Positions 24,893-32,391 of a stretch of DNA of 64,000 bases are shown here, piece after piece (the first letter of the stretch is position 1; every line of letters begins with the position of its first letter). The translations under genes were made by a program, and so were the position numbers. The DNA lies in assembly GCA_017649855.1 (NCBI GenBank), contig JAGCGA010000029.1, positions 1 through 64,000 on the forward strand. The letters are read 5' to 3'. The DNA comes from Bacteroidales bacterium (GTDB taxonomy: Bacteria > Bacteroidota > Bacteroidia > Bacteroidales > WCHB1-69). The notes beneath the pieces were generated by a model, which was not told where the DNA came from, made no database searches, and worked only from the letters and a program-made list of their open reading frames with translations.

Positions 24893-25855
24893 ATGAATAC
24901 CAAAACAATATCTCGAATGCTTGTGATGATCGTTGCGATCACACTCTCTTTGCTCTTCACCGCTTGTGTTGACGAAGTGCAGATTGACCGGGAATTTGAC
25001 GAGGCGCAGAAGCTGGTGCTTTACAGCCGCCTCTGTCCACAGCTGGACACTACCTACATTTTGCTGACCAATACCACGTTGCTATATACCAGTGCCACTC
25101 AGGAGACCTTGCATCCTGAAAACGGAGTGGTGGAGCTCTCTGCCGACGGAACCCACTGGGTGCGAGCAAGCTATCTGCCTGACAAGCAGCGCTTTTTCCT
25201 TACGAAGCAGGAGTTTCCCATTGAGGAGGGCGGTACCTACTACATCCGTGCGTCCTATCCGGGTTACGAGGATGTGTCCGCATCCTGCACGGTACCGTAC
25301 TCACACGATGTCGGTTTCCGTTTTGACACGGTGTCGGCCAACGGAGATGTACATCTGGGCGAGATCTACAACTGGCCGCACCGGGATGTCTATGCCGAGT
25401 GGCGAGACGTGCCTGGCGAGGCAAATTATTATGCGCTGATGCAAAAAACGTTGTTCACCCATCATGATTTTGGGGATGGGGACGATCCTGTGATCATCTC
25501 CTATTACTGGGATTATTATACGGTCTGGATGTATCGTAACAACAAGGACTACCGCTATGTCTCCGACGAAGGCTATGACGGTGCGCTCATGCGGTTCATG
25601 GTGGAGGAAAACCTCTCCGAAGAGGGTGACGACTACTGGGACGAGGACGAGGGGGAAGACGAGGACGAGGGTAATACCTATTATTTGATTTTCCTGGACC
25701 GTAACTGTTATCTGTATGAGAAGACGTTAAACGACAATGATCTGGGCTCGGATATGAGCTTCCTTCTATTGGAGCCTGTACATCCCTACACCAATATCGA
25801 GCATGGTTTCGGGCTGTTCGGGGCGTTCTGCATGATACCTGTTCCGACGCGATAA
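24893..25855 (+). CDS. DUF4249 lipoprotein
   Basis: The 320-residue protein has a lipobox (LLFTAC, Cys near residue 25) and the DUF4249 beginning with VDEVQIDREFD and a two-domain beta layout. A run of acidic residues (WDEDEGEDEDEGN) occurs near residue 245. DUF4249 proteins are outer-membrane lipoproteins encoded next to TonB receptors, probably forming the lid or ligand-capturing partner. The 12-bp spacing to the receptor gene supports co-transcription. The ligand is unknown; the acidic run may bind cations, which is speculation. Confidence 0.87.
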   Translation: MNTKTISRMLVMIVAITLSLLFTACVDEVQIDREFDEAQKLVLYSRLCPQLDTTYILLTNTTLLYTSATQETLHPENGVVELSADGTHWVRASYLPDKQRFFLTKQEFPIEEGGTYYIRASYPGYEDVSASCTVPYSHDVGFRFDTVSANGDVHLGEIYNWPHRDVYAEWRDVPGEANYYALMQKTLFTHHDFGDGDDPVIISYYWDYYTVWMYRNNKDYRYVSDEGYDGALMRFMVEENLSEEGDDYWDEDEGEDEDEGNTYYLIFLDRNCYLYEKTLNDNDLGSDMSFLLLEPVHPYTNIEHGFGLFGAFCMIPVPTR

Positions 25856-25864
25856 ACATTTTTT

Positions 25865-25872
25865 TATTTTTG
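25865..25872 (+). promoter_or_regulatory. -7 promoter element of the NAD-dependent epimerase gene
   Basis: TATTTTTG, a perfect consensus match, 35 bp upstream of the ATG at 25908. Confidence 0.6.
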
Positions 25873-25907
25873 CCGATCTTTTTTAGGAATCATAAACATT
25901 GAAGATA

Positions 25908-27386
25908 ATGAAGAAAACCGTATTCCTGACGGGTGCCACCGGTGTGATGGGGTGGGCCGGTCTGCAAGAACTGCTCAAGAAGAGCGACCATTATAATATA
26001 GTAGTGCTGGCACGCAAAAGTGAGAAGAACGTCCAGAAGCTTTCCCCTCTGATGGACCGCATCAAGGTGGTATGGGGCGACCTGACCCGCTACGAGGATG
26101 TCCTCGCGGGCGTCACCGGAGCCGACTATGTGCTCCACGTGGGCGGCATGGTCTCCCCGTCGGCCGACTACTATCCCAAGAAGACCCTGCATGTCAATGT
26201 GACGGCTGCCAAAAATGTTGTCAAAGCTGTTCTGGCGCAACCCAACGCCGATGACATCAAGACGGTCTATATCGGCTCTGTGGCGCAGACCTCCGATCGC
26301 AATGCGCCGATGCACTGGGGCCGCATTGGCGATCCTGTCTGCTCCAGCGTTTATGACCATTACGGCATCAGCAAGATCACCGCAGAACGTATCTTCGCCG
26401 ACTCCGGCCTCAAGCACTGGGTCTCCCTCCGCCAGTCGGGCATCCTCTATCCCGGCATCCTCAAGAACTTTGACCCCATCATGTTCCACGTGCCCATCAG
26501 GGGCGTCTTGGAGTGGGCCACCGTGGAGGACTCCGGCCGCCTGCTGGCCAACGTCTGCGGCGACGATGTGCCCGAGGAGTTCTGGAACCGCTTCTACAAC
26601 ATCAGCAGCGGTCCCGACTACCGCATGACCAATTACGAGTTCGAGTGCAAGATCCTGAAGACCTGCTATTGTCCCAAACCCGAGAAGATCTTCAATCCCC
26701 AATGGTTTGTGCTCCGTAATTTCCACGGCCAGTACTATCTGGATGCCGATGTGCTGGAGCACTATCTGCATTTCCGGGAGAACCTGCCGGTAGATGAATA
26801 CTTTGCCAAGATGCAGAAGTCGCTGCCGGGCTTCTTCAAGCTGGCCAAGCTGGCGCCGGCCTTCCTCATCAAGGGGGCCATGCTGCCGATTGCCTACAAG
26901 AAGCGCTGGGGCACGCAGTGGTGGATCAAGCACCATGACATGAACCGCATCCATGCCTACTACGGCACGGAGGAGGCCTGGCGCAATATCCCCGCCTGGA
27001 AAGACCAAGACCTGCAGGTCTCCGACAACCCTGCCGACGCTGTCCATATCGACCATGGCTATGACGAAAGCAAGCCGTTGTCGGCCTTGACGCTGGAGGA
27101 GATCCAGGCTGCGGCCCGTTTCCGGGGTGGCGAGTTGCTCTCCGCGACCTATTCCGGTGACCCCGCCGAGAAGCTGCAGTGGCGCTGTCATAAGGGCCAC
27201 ACCTTCGAGGCCTCCCCGAAGCTGATCCTGGAGGGTGGCCACTGGTGTCCCGACTGCCTGCCCCCGGCATGGGACTACGATGACCTCAGCGCCCACAGCC
27301 CCTTCTTCGCACAGGTGTGGGAGTATCAGCACCATGGAGAACACCATGTCTATGGCCCCGAAATCTTTGATGGATGGGAAGACTAA
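25908..27386 (+). CDS. NAD(P)-dependent epimerase/dehydratase with C-terminal zinc-ribbon-like tail
   Basis: The 492-residue protein (ATG at 25908) begins with a Rossmann motif FLTGATGVMGWAG and has a YGISK catalytic YxxxK segment near residue 155, so it is an extended SDR enzyme. The region after about residue 330 is unusual. It includes TQWWIKHHDMNRIHAYYG and then CHKGH (near residue 427) with WCPDC (near 447), four possible zinc ligands arranged like a ribbon. Extended SDRs act on nucleotide sugars, sterol-like or lipid substrates; none can be chosen here. It is flanked by the TonB/DUF4249 pair and a barrel protein. Confidence 0.82.
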   Translation: MKKTVFLTGATGVMGWAGLQELLKKSDHYNIVVLARKSEKNVQKLSPLMDRIKVVWGDLTRYEDVLAGVTGADYVLHVGGMVSPSADYYPKKTLHVNVTAAKNVVKAVLAQPNADDIKTVYIGSVAQTSDRNAPMHWGRIGDPVCSSVYDHYGISKITAERIFADSGLKHWVSLRQSGILYPGILKNFDPIMFHVPIRGVLEWATVEDSGRLLANVCGDDVPEEFWNRFYNISSGPDYRMTNYEFECKILKTCYCPKPEKIFNPQWFVLRNFHGQYYLDADVLEHYLHFRENLPVDEYFAKMQKSLPGFFKLAKLAPAFLIKGAMLPIAYKKRWGTQWWIKHHDMNRIHAYYGTEEAWRNIPAWKDQDLQVSDNPADAVHIDHGYDESKPLSALTLEEIQAAARFRGGELLSATYSGDPAEKLQWRCHKGHTFEASPKLILEGGHWCPDCLPPAWDYDDLSAHSPFFAQVWEYQHHGEHHVYGPEIFDGWED

Positions 27387-27445
27387 AATAAATCGGCTGT
27401 TATTTGCGTTATCTTCCTGTTGCTTTATTTCCAGGTCTTATTCCT

Positions 27446-28033
27446 ATGCCGAAGAACCGTTCTGTTGCAATGACCCTGCTGCTGGCATCCCTGCTGACCT
27501 TCGCTGTCACCGAGCGGGCGGATGCGCAGCTCTCTTTGGGCATTAAGGTGGCCGGCAATGCGGTCTCGCTGGATGATTTTCAAGATTTCTCCGGCGGCTT
27601 TGACCTGGGTGTCTTCCTTCGGGTGGGCAAAGCCTTATATTTCCAGCCTGAGGTGAGCTACTCTTTCCGGAACACCGACTTTCTGAATATCATCGGCGAG
27701 TTCCGGGAGAACTATGCCATGCGCCAGCACTTTCTGGATATTCCCCTGCTCTTTGGCTTCCATTTTGTCAATATGAAGAACTTCAAGATGCACTTCGTCA
27801 TAGGCCCGCGCGTCGGGGTCCTGATCAACAACCACCTGACACAGGCCGCCACAGTCGGGGAGATGGCCTCCCACCTGCAATGGGGCGGCCAGTTCGGACT
27901 GGGCTTCGATATCTGGAGGTTTACCCTCGACGGCCGTTACGACATCTCCGCTGACGGCACTAGCACCAGCGGCTCCGGGTCGCGACTGCAGAACATGTTC
28001 GTGATCTCATTGGGCATCAAATTCCTCAAGTAG
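27446..28033 (+). CDS. Outer-membrane beta-barrel protein (PorT-like/OMP_b-brl family)
   Basis: Using ATG at 27446 the protein has 195 residues and a signal peptide ending in TERADAQ. Amphipathic strands follow (LSLGIKVAGNAVSL, FQPEVSYSFRN, HFVIGPRVGVLIN, FTLDGRYDISADG) with a terminal strand VISLGIKFLK. An upstream in-frame ATG at 27404 would put 14 extra residues ahead of the signal peptide. The fold matches small Bacteroidota barrels of the PorT-like superfamily. It is too general to call it the T9SS component PorT. Function unknown. Confidence 0.8.
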   Translation: MPKNRSVAMTLLLASLLTFAVTERADAQLSLGIKVAGNAVSLDDFQDFSGGFDLGVFLRVGKALYFQPEVSYSFRNTDFLNIIGEFRENYAMRQHFLDIPLLFGFHFVNMKNFKMHFVIGPRVGVLINNHLTQAATVGEMASHLQWGGQFGLGFDIWRFTLDGRYDISADGTSTSGSGSRLQNMFVISLGIKFLK

Positions 28034-28085
28034 TCATTTTTTTTGTGTACCAACCCCAAGATTTCAAATTTCAGTTTCGTTATAT

Positions 28086-28658
28086 ATGATGAGTGAACGT
28101 GAAAATGCCAAGATAGCCCGATGGGTGGAGGAGTGCCGGCAGGGACGGACCAGGGCGCAGCATAAGCTGTTCCGGCATTTCTACGCTCCGATGTTCTCCG
28201 TCTGCATGCGCTATGCCGGTAGTCCCGAGGAGGCAGAGGATATGCTCAACGAGGGGTTCTTGAAGGTGTTTTCTAACCTCGACAAATATGAAGACACGGG
28301 TTCTTTCATAGCTTGGATGCGGAAGGTGGTGACGAATGCGGCCTTGGACTACCGTCGCAAATATGCGATGAAGTTTGAGACCACCGAGTTGGAGCAGCTG
28401 GCCAACACCCCCATCGCCGGGGTCGAGTACAACCAGGCCGTCGCGCAGATGTCTGCCGACGAGCTGGTGGCCTTGATTCAGCAGCTGCCACCCATGATGC
28501 GGACGGTCTTCAACCTCTTTATCTTTGAAGGCTACTCGCATGCGGAAATCGCCGCGCAACTGGATATCACGGAGAGCACCTCCGCCTGGCATCTCAACAC
28601 CGCCCGCAACCGCTTGAAGAAGGAGATAGTAAAGATGAATGGTGAATTAACAAAGTGA
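28086..28658 (+). CDS. ECF RNA polymerase sigma factor
   Basis: The 190-residue protein has region 2 (FYAPMFSVCMRYAGSPEEAEDM, then FLKVFSNLDKYEDTGSF and the -10 recognition helix WMRKVVTNAALD) and region 4 with a helix-turn-helix (FEGYSHAEIAAQLDITEST). It is a Bacteroidota-type ECF sigma factor. Its coding end overlaps the next gene, a one-helix membrane protein, by 4 bp if that gene starts at GTG. The pair could be a sigma/anti-sigma system, though no FecR or zinc anti-sigma domain is seen. Two adjacent ATG codons (28086, 28089) are equally possible starts. Confidence 0.9.
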   Translation: MMSERENAKIARWVEECRQGRTRAQHKLFRHFYAPMFSVCMRYAGSPEEAEDMLNEGFLKVFSNLDKYEDTGSFIAWMRKVVTNAALDYRRKYAMKFETTELEQLANTPIAGVEYNQAVAQMSADELVALIQQLPPMMRTVFNLFIFEGYSHAEIAAQLDITESTSAWHLNTARNRLKKEIVKMNGELTK

Positions 28659-29179
28659 CTATGAGTGATTTTGACCAATTGATAAGAGAAAAGGCCGAGC
28701 AGGCCAACTACCACTATAAGGCTTCTGCGTGGCGCAGTTTCAAGCGTTATGCGGGTTTGAAGACCGGTGTGGCGGCCCTCTACACCGTCGTGACCGTAGC
28801 CCTGCTGTCAGTGGCCACCTTCTTGGTTGTCAAGATGACCCGTCATGCGGAACCCGCCCCGGAGCCCCCAGTGGAGAATATAGCTGTGGCGATGAATGAC
28901 ACGGTAGTCCCTACAGAGGCACCGGCCGAACCGGAAGCCGCCACCCCGGACATGCCGGAGACGATCTATTGCGATTTTGGCGGTGCCCCCAAAGCCCCCG
29001 AATCGGATGTGCCCGCCGTCGAGACTCCGGCACCTACAACGCCTGCCGCTCCCGCTCGGAAGACCGAATCCAGGCAAGCTCCTGTCTATGGTATTCCTGT
29101 TGTGATCGAGGTGGACACCATCACTCAGATGTGGCCCACGGATGAGGAACTGAAAGAGGGAAATAGCAGACTGTACTAA
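28655..29179 (+). CDS. Single-pass membrane protein, possible anti-sigma partner
   Basis: The 174-residue protein (GTG at 28655; ATG at 28661 is the alternative) has a cytosolic N-terminus of about 38 residues, one membrane helix at about 38-60 (ALYTVVTVALLSVATFLVV), a proline/alanine/glutamate-rich linker and a short C-terminal segment (VYGIPVVIEVDTITQMWP). Placement directly behind an ECF sigma gene with an overlapping stop/start suggests membrane tethering of the sigma factor. There is no recognisable anti-sigma domain. Its C-terminus would be periplasmic. Confidence 0.7.
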   Translation: MTMSDFDQLIREKAEQANYHYKASAWRSFKRYAGLKTGVAALYTVVTVALLSVATFLVVKMTRHAEPAPEPPVENIAVAMNDTVVPTEAPAEPEAATPDMPETIYCDFGGAPKAPESDVPAVETPAPTTPAAPARKTESRQAPVYGIPVVIEVDTITQMWPTDEELKEGNSRLY

Positions 29180-29200
29180 CACTTTGACAGATAAATAAGA

Positions 29201-29235
29201 AAAAATAGAAACGAGATCTCGTTTCTATTTTTTTT
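29201..29235 (+). terminator. Rho-independent terminator after the sigma-factor operon
   Basis: A 32-bp perfect palindrome, AAAAATAGAAACGAGA with its complement, followed by a T run. The T run merges with the promoter element of the next gene. Confidence 0.85.
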
Positions 29236-29242
29236 ATTTTTG
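29235..29242 (+). promoter_or_regulatory. -7 promoter element of the FISUMP gene
   Basis: TATTTTTG formed by the end of the terminator T run; the leader to the ATG at 29337 is about 90 nt. Confidence 0.5.
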
Positions 29243-29336
29243 CCATTGTGGAGTGATGCGAACATGAGGTGGAGTAAGAAACTAAGAAGTTGATGAGGGC
29301 ATAGTTTCATAATTTAATAACTTAAACTTAATAGAG

Positions 29337-30689
29337 ATGAAGAAACTACTCGTAGTAATGGTGTCGGTCTTGATGCAAGTCCTGGCTTTCGGGCAGGGCG
29401 GTGCGGTGGTGACCTTCACGGGTCGCGACGCCGACGGGCATTATGTGCGTCCCGACAGCGTTGTGGTGGAGAACCTGACGCGCCAGTGGACGGAGACGAT
29501 GTACTGGCCCGACACGGTCTTGACGCTGACCGTGGGCACGGGCATCGATAACCCGACCATGACTAATGGCATCCGCGTGTCGCCCAATCCTTTTGAGGGC
29601 ACCGCGCAGGTGGAGGTGCCTGTGGAGAAGGCGGGCGAGGTGCAGGTGCAGGTGGCGGACATGCTGGGCCGTGTGTGCGCGCAGTATGTCAACAGGCTGC
29701 CGTCGGGGAGCCATACCTTCCTCGTCACGCTCAGCCGCCCGCAGGTGTGTGTGCTGACGGTAAAGACCGCCGCGGGGCAAAGGAGCGCGAAGCTGGAGAA
29801 CGCGGGTTGGGGCGGCACGGACCGCATCGCCTACATGGGCATGACGGACAACAGGCCGGTGTTGAAGCTGACGCCGGCGCAGCCTTTCCAGTTGGGCGAC
29901 GAGATGCGCTACTCGGGCTACGCCTCCGGGCAGCGGAGCCAGACGGTGACGCACGGCCAGGGCGCGGACGAGACGGTGCAGCTGGTGTTCATCGCGGACG
30001 GCAGTCCCTGTCCGGGCGCGGCCACCGTGACGGACATCGACGGCAACGTCTATCACACGGTGCACATTGGCGACCAGTGCTGGATGCGGGAGAACCTGCG
30101 CGTGACACGCTATGAGGACGGGGACAGCATACCGTTAGTGCCTCATTCCGCATCAAGTGCCAGTGTGCCTTACCGCTATGCGCCCAACCAAGACACCCTC
30201 AATGTCCCTATATTTGGTTATCTGTATAACTGGCCCGCCGTCATGCATGATGCGGCCCCTAACAACCTTATCCCCAGCGGAGTGCAGGGGATATGTCCAA
30301 ATGGTTGGCACCTGCCCAGCCAGATGGAGTTTGTACTGCTGGTGGAATATGTGAGTTCGCAAAACAGATATTGGTGTGGTGGCAATGGTGATGTTGTTGC
30401 CAAGGCTTTAAGTGATACATTGGGATGGGATACTACTTCCTACAATATCCCTCCTTGTAGTCCTGCTTATGACTTAAGTACCAACAATGCTACAGGTTTT
30501 TCACTGGTGGGAGCTGGAAGCAGGTATAGTTTTTCCTGTTTTTTTGGAGGAATAGCTGCATTCTGGACCACCACAAGGTACAACGATATTGTAAGTGTCC
30601 TCTATCTTGAAAGTAATGATCCGTATGTGTCTCCAATGACAGCTACAGGTGGTACTAGAGGTTGTTCTGTTCGTTGTTTGAAGAATTAA
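29337..30689 (+). CDS. FISUMP-domain secreted protein with internal sorting-like domain
   Basis: The 450-residue protein has a signal peptide (1-20), a beta domain at about 75-150 that looks like a T9SS type A sorting domain (RVSPNPFEGTAQVEVP, then VADMLGRVCAQYV) but sits internally, a spacer, and a Fibrobacter succinogenes major paralogous (FISUMP, PF09603-like) domain from about 225 to the end (VTDIDGNVYHTVHIGDQCWM, GTRGCSVRCLKN). FISUMP has a C-type-lectin-like fold and is typical of surface proteins. The DNA up to 30121 is GC-rich and the rest AT-rich, an abrupt change. A 266-bp segment (29856-30121) is almost identical to 34561-34826. Confidence 0.85.
   Translation: MKKLLVVMVSVLMQVLAFGQGGAVVTFTGRDADGHYVRPDSVVVENLTRQWTETMYWPDTVLTLTVGTGIDNPTMTNGIRVSPNPFEGTAQVEVPVEKAGEVQVQVADMLGRVCAQYVNRLPSGSHTFLVTLSRPQVCVLTVKTAAGQRSAKLENAGWGGTDRIAYMGMTDNRPVLKLTPAQPFQLGDEMRYSGYASGQRSQTVTHGQGADETVQLVFIADGSPCPGAATVTDIDGNVYHTVHIGDQCWMRENLRVTRYEDGDSIPLVPHSASSASVPYRYAPNQDTLNVPIFGYLYNWPAVMHDAAPNNLIPSGVQGICPNGWHLPSQMEFVLLVEYVSSQNRYWCGGNGDVVAKALSDTLGWDTTSYNIPPCSPAYDLSTNNATGFSLVGAGSRYSFSCFFGGIAAFWTTTRYNDIVSVLYLESNDPYVSPMTATGGTRGCSVRCLKN
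29856..30121 (+). repeat. 266-bp FISUMP duplication, copy 1
   Basis: By eye this segment matches 34561-34826 with three substitutions. It covers the spacer and the N-terminal edge of the FISUMP domain. Confidence 0.9.
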
Positions 30690-30714
30690 AGATTATTTGT
30701 AAAATTGAAATACT

Positions 30715-31254
30715 ATGAAGCGTGGTCTTATTCTGCTATTCTTGTTAGTGAGTTGTTTGGCCCTTTCCGCCTAACAACCTTCGGGACTTTCCTACTACTA
30801 CAAAGGAGATGTCAGAACTCTTTCTATAAACAGCCAACATTTCTTTGTTTATGTAGATACAAGCGAAATATCTATGCTAGTATTACAAAAAATATATGAG
30901 GTGACAGAAATGGTGCAAACCATAGTGCCGAATGTGGTGGGCTTGCAGATATATGTTGCAAATCAAAACTACGATAGTGTTGTGTCATCGTTTAAACAAC
31001 TAGATTATGTGCTGGATGTGGAGCCTGTTATTGGGGACAGTGTAACTACCAATGTGTCTTGGCTTTTTTATGCCCAGCTTCATAGCCACGAAGACTATCC
31101 ATTTTTGGAGTCCATGGCTAATAGAAGCGGCACAACAATCGTGGAACAGATTTCATATTCAAACAAATGGTATGAGTTGCGTGTCGACAAGAATTCCAAT
31201 GGGAACAGCGTGGAGGTTGCCAGCCAATTTTGGGAGACAGGACAGTATATGTAA
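30715..31254 (+). pseudogene. Remnant of an S8-type serine peptidase gene (signal peptide plus propeptide)
   Basis: ATG 30715 opens a signal peptide (MKRGLILLFLLVSCLALSA) that is interrupted by an in-frame TAA at 30772-30774, exactly where a Gln codon (CAA) would follow the cleavage site. The same frame then reads on for 160 codons: QPSGLSYYYKGDVRTLSINS and NKWYELRVDKNSNGNSVEVA, ending FWETGQYM and a stop. This resembles the propeptide of Bacteroidota S8 subtilisin-like secreted proteases, but the catalytic domain is missing. So there is one nonsense change plus a C-terminal truncation. The S8 assignment rests on the YYYKG and KNSNGN-type motifs recalled from family members. Confidence 0.65.
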
Positions 31255-31476
31255 CTAAGGAACTAAATAGTTGAGAGGATAAGGGAGGCAATGTTCAAAT
31301 TCAAGGTTCAAGATCCAATGTTACAAGTCAAAGTTGTTGAGCTGAATCTCCTAACCAAATAAAAATTGCTATCTTTGCAACGTCATATCTTCGGATTTTG
31401 TTTGACGGACCTCACAGGATCTGGAGATGTGACGCGATAATAAAAAATAAAAATTGAACGGTCCTTATACGCTAAG
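31255..31476. other. Intergenic region with weak word repeats and a promoter
   Basis: No gene seen. Contains GTTCAAATTCAAGGTTCAAG-type words (31291-31340) and, at 31370-31377, the -7 element TATCTTTG for the next gene. Confidence 0.5.
31370..31377 (+). promoter_or_regulatory. -7 promoter element of the small T9SS protein and metalloprotease genes
   Basis: TATCTTTG, perfect consensus match, about 100 bp upstream of the ATG at 31477, leaving an unusually long leader. Confidence 0.6.
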
Positions 31477-32391
31477 ATGAAAAGAATATCATTACTCGCT
31501 TCTCTTTTAGTTGGCTCATTTTGTTTGCACGCACAATATGAGTCGTTTTTTTGCAATAACAGCTGGACATATCATATTGCATATTATGAAACTTGCTATA
31601 CTGATGAGTATGACCCTGAAAATTTAGGCCAATGCACTGCAACTGAAGCTTTTGAATTTTCTAAAACAGATACGGCATGGTTGGATTCTGTGCTGTTTTT
31701 CAAAAGCCAATATGTCTTTCTTCGCGAGGACACATCCTTGGGACAATTGTTCGCCAGATATCAATATTTAGACAAGGAGTATTTATTGTGCGATTTGTCG
31801 TTGGAAGAAGGGGACACTTTCCACTTTGTCTGGCCTTGGAACATGTTCGAAGTATATTATCACGGTGATATGCTGGTGGATAGCGTTCGTTATTATTCCG
31901 GGAAAAAGACCATATACTTGTCATGCGCAAGCGAGTACGATGCATGCCCAAGCGACTATGGCATTCCATATTATAATATTTCTTTGCGTTTTATGGAAGG
32001 AATAGGTCCCATGTATGGTTTTTATCCGCCCACTTCGGAAACGAGTCTTGGAATTCTGCTCTGCCTTTACAAGGATGGTTCGTTGTGTTATATGACGCAT
32101 GAGGACTTGGGCTGTTACCAAAGTTGCTCTGGTGTTGAGGATTATCCACCATCCCTTCTAGAGATTTGGCCAAACCCCACGAAAGAGAGTATAACGTTAG
32201 ACTTTTCTACAAACACGACCTTGGAAGGACAAGTTATAATACGGGATTTGTCGGGGCGCATCTGCCTACACCAGACAATCTCAGGCAATCATTCGACCAT
32301 CTCTTTAGAATCACTGTCTTCTGGCATGTATCTGCTCACTTATATGGACAAAGAGAGTCGAAAAATCACTAAAAAGTTCGTAAAAGAATGA
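31477..32391 (+). CDS. Secreted T9SS type A cargo protein of unknown function
   Basis: The 304-residue protein has a signal peptide (1-19, CLHAQ), a unique central domain with several cysteines (for example CNNSWTYHIAYYETCYTDEY), and a T9SS type A sorting domain from about residue 225 (EIWPNPTKESITLDF, GMYLLTYMD, end KKFVKE). It should be exported across the outer membrane. The central domain is not recognised. The stop overlaps the start of the metalloprotease gene (ATGA), so the two are translationally coupled and may work together. Codon use is AT-richer than the housekeeping genes. Confidence 0.85.
   Translation: MKRISLLASLLVGSFCLHAQYESFFCNNSWTYHIAYYETCYTDEYDPENLGQCTATEAFEFSKTDTAWLDSVLFFKSQYVFLREDTSLGQLFARYQYLDKEYLLCDLSLEEGDTFHFVWPWNMFEVYYHGDMLVDSVRYYSGKKTIYLSCASEYDACPSDYGIPYYNISLRFMEGIGPMYGFYPPTSETSLGILLCLYKDGSLCYMTHEDLGCYQSCSGVEDYPPSLLEIWPNPTKESITLDFSTNTTLEGQVIIRDLSGRICLHQTISGNHSTISLESLSSGMYLLTYMDKESRKITKKFVKE

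Noticed and set aside
25890..27347. A 485-codon open frame antisense to the epimerase gene
   Set aside because: The plus strand encodes a clear Rossmann enzyme; the antisense frame follows from codon symmetry.
27446..28033. Identification of the barrel protein as the T9SS component PorT
   Set aside because: The fold fits a large superfamily of small barrels; no PorT-specific feature can be seen and no other T9SS machinery gene is nearby.
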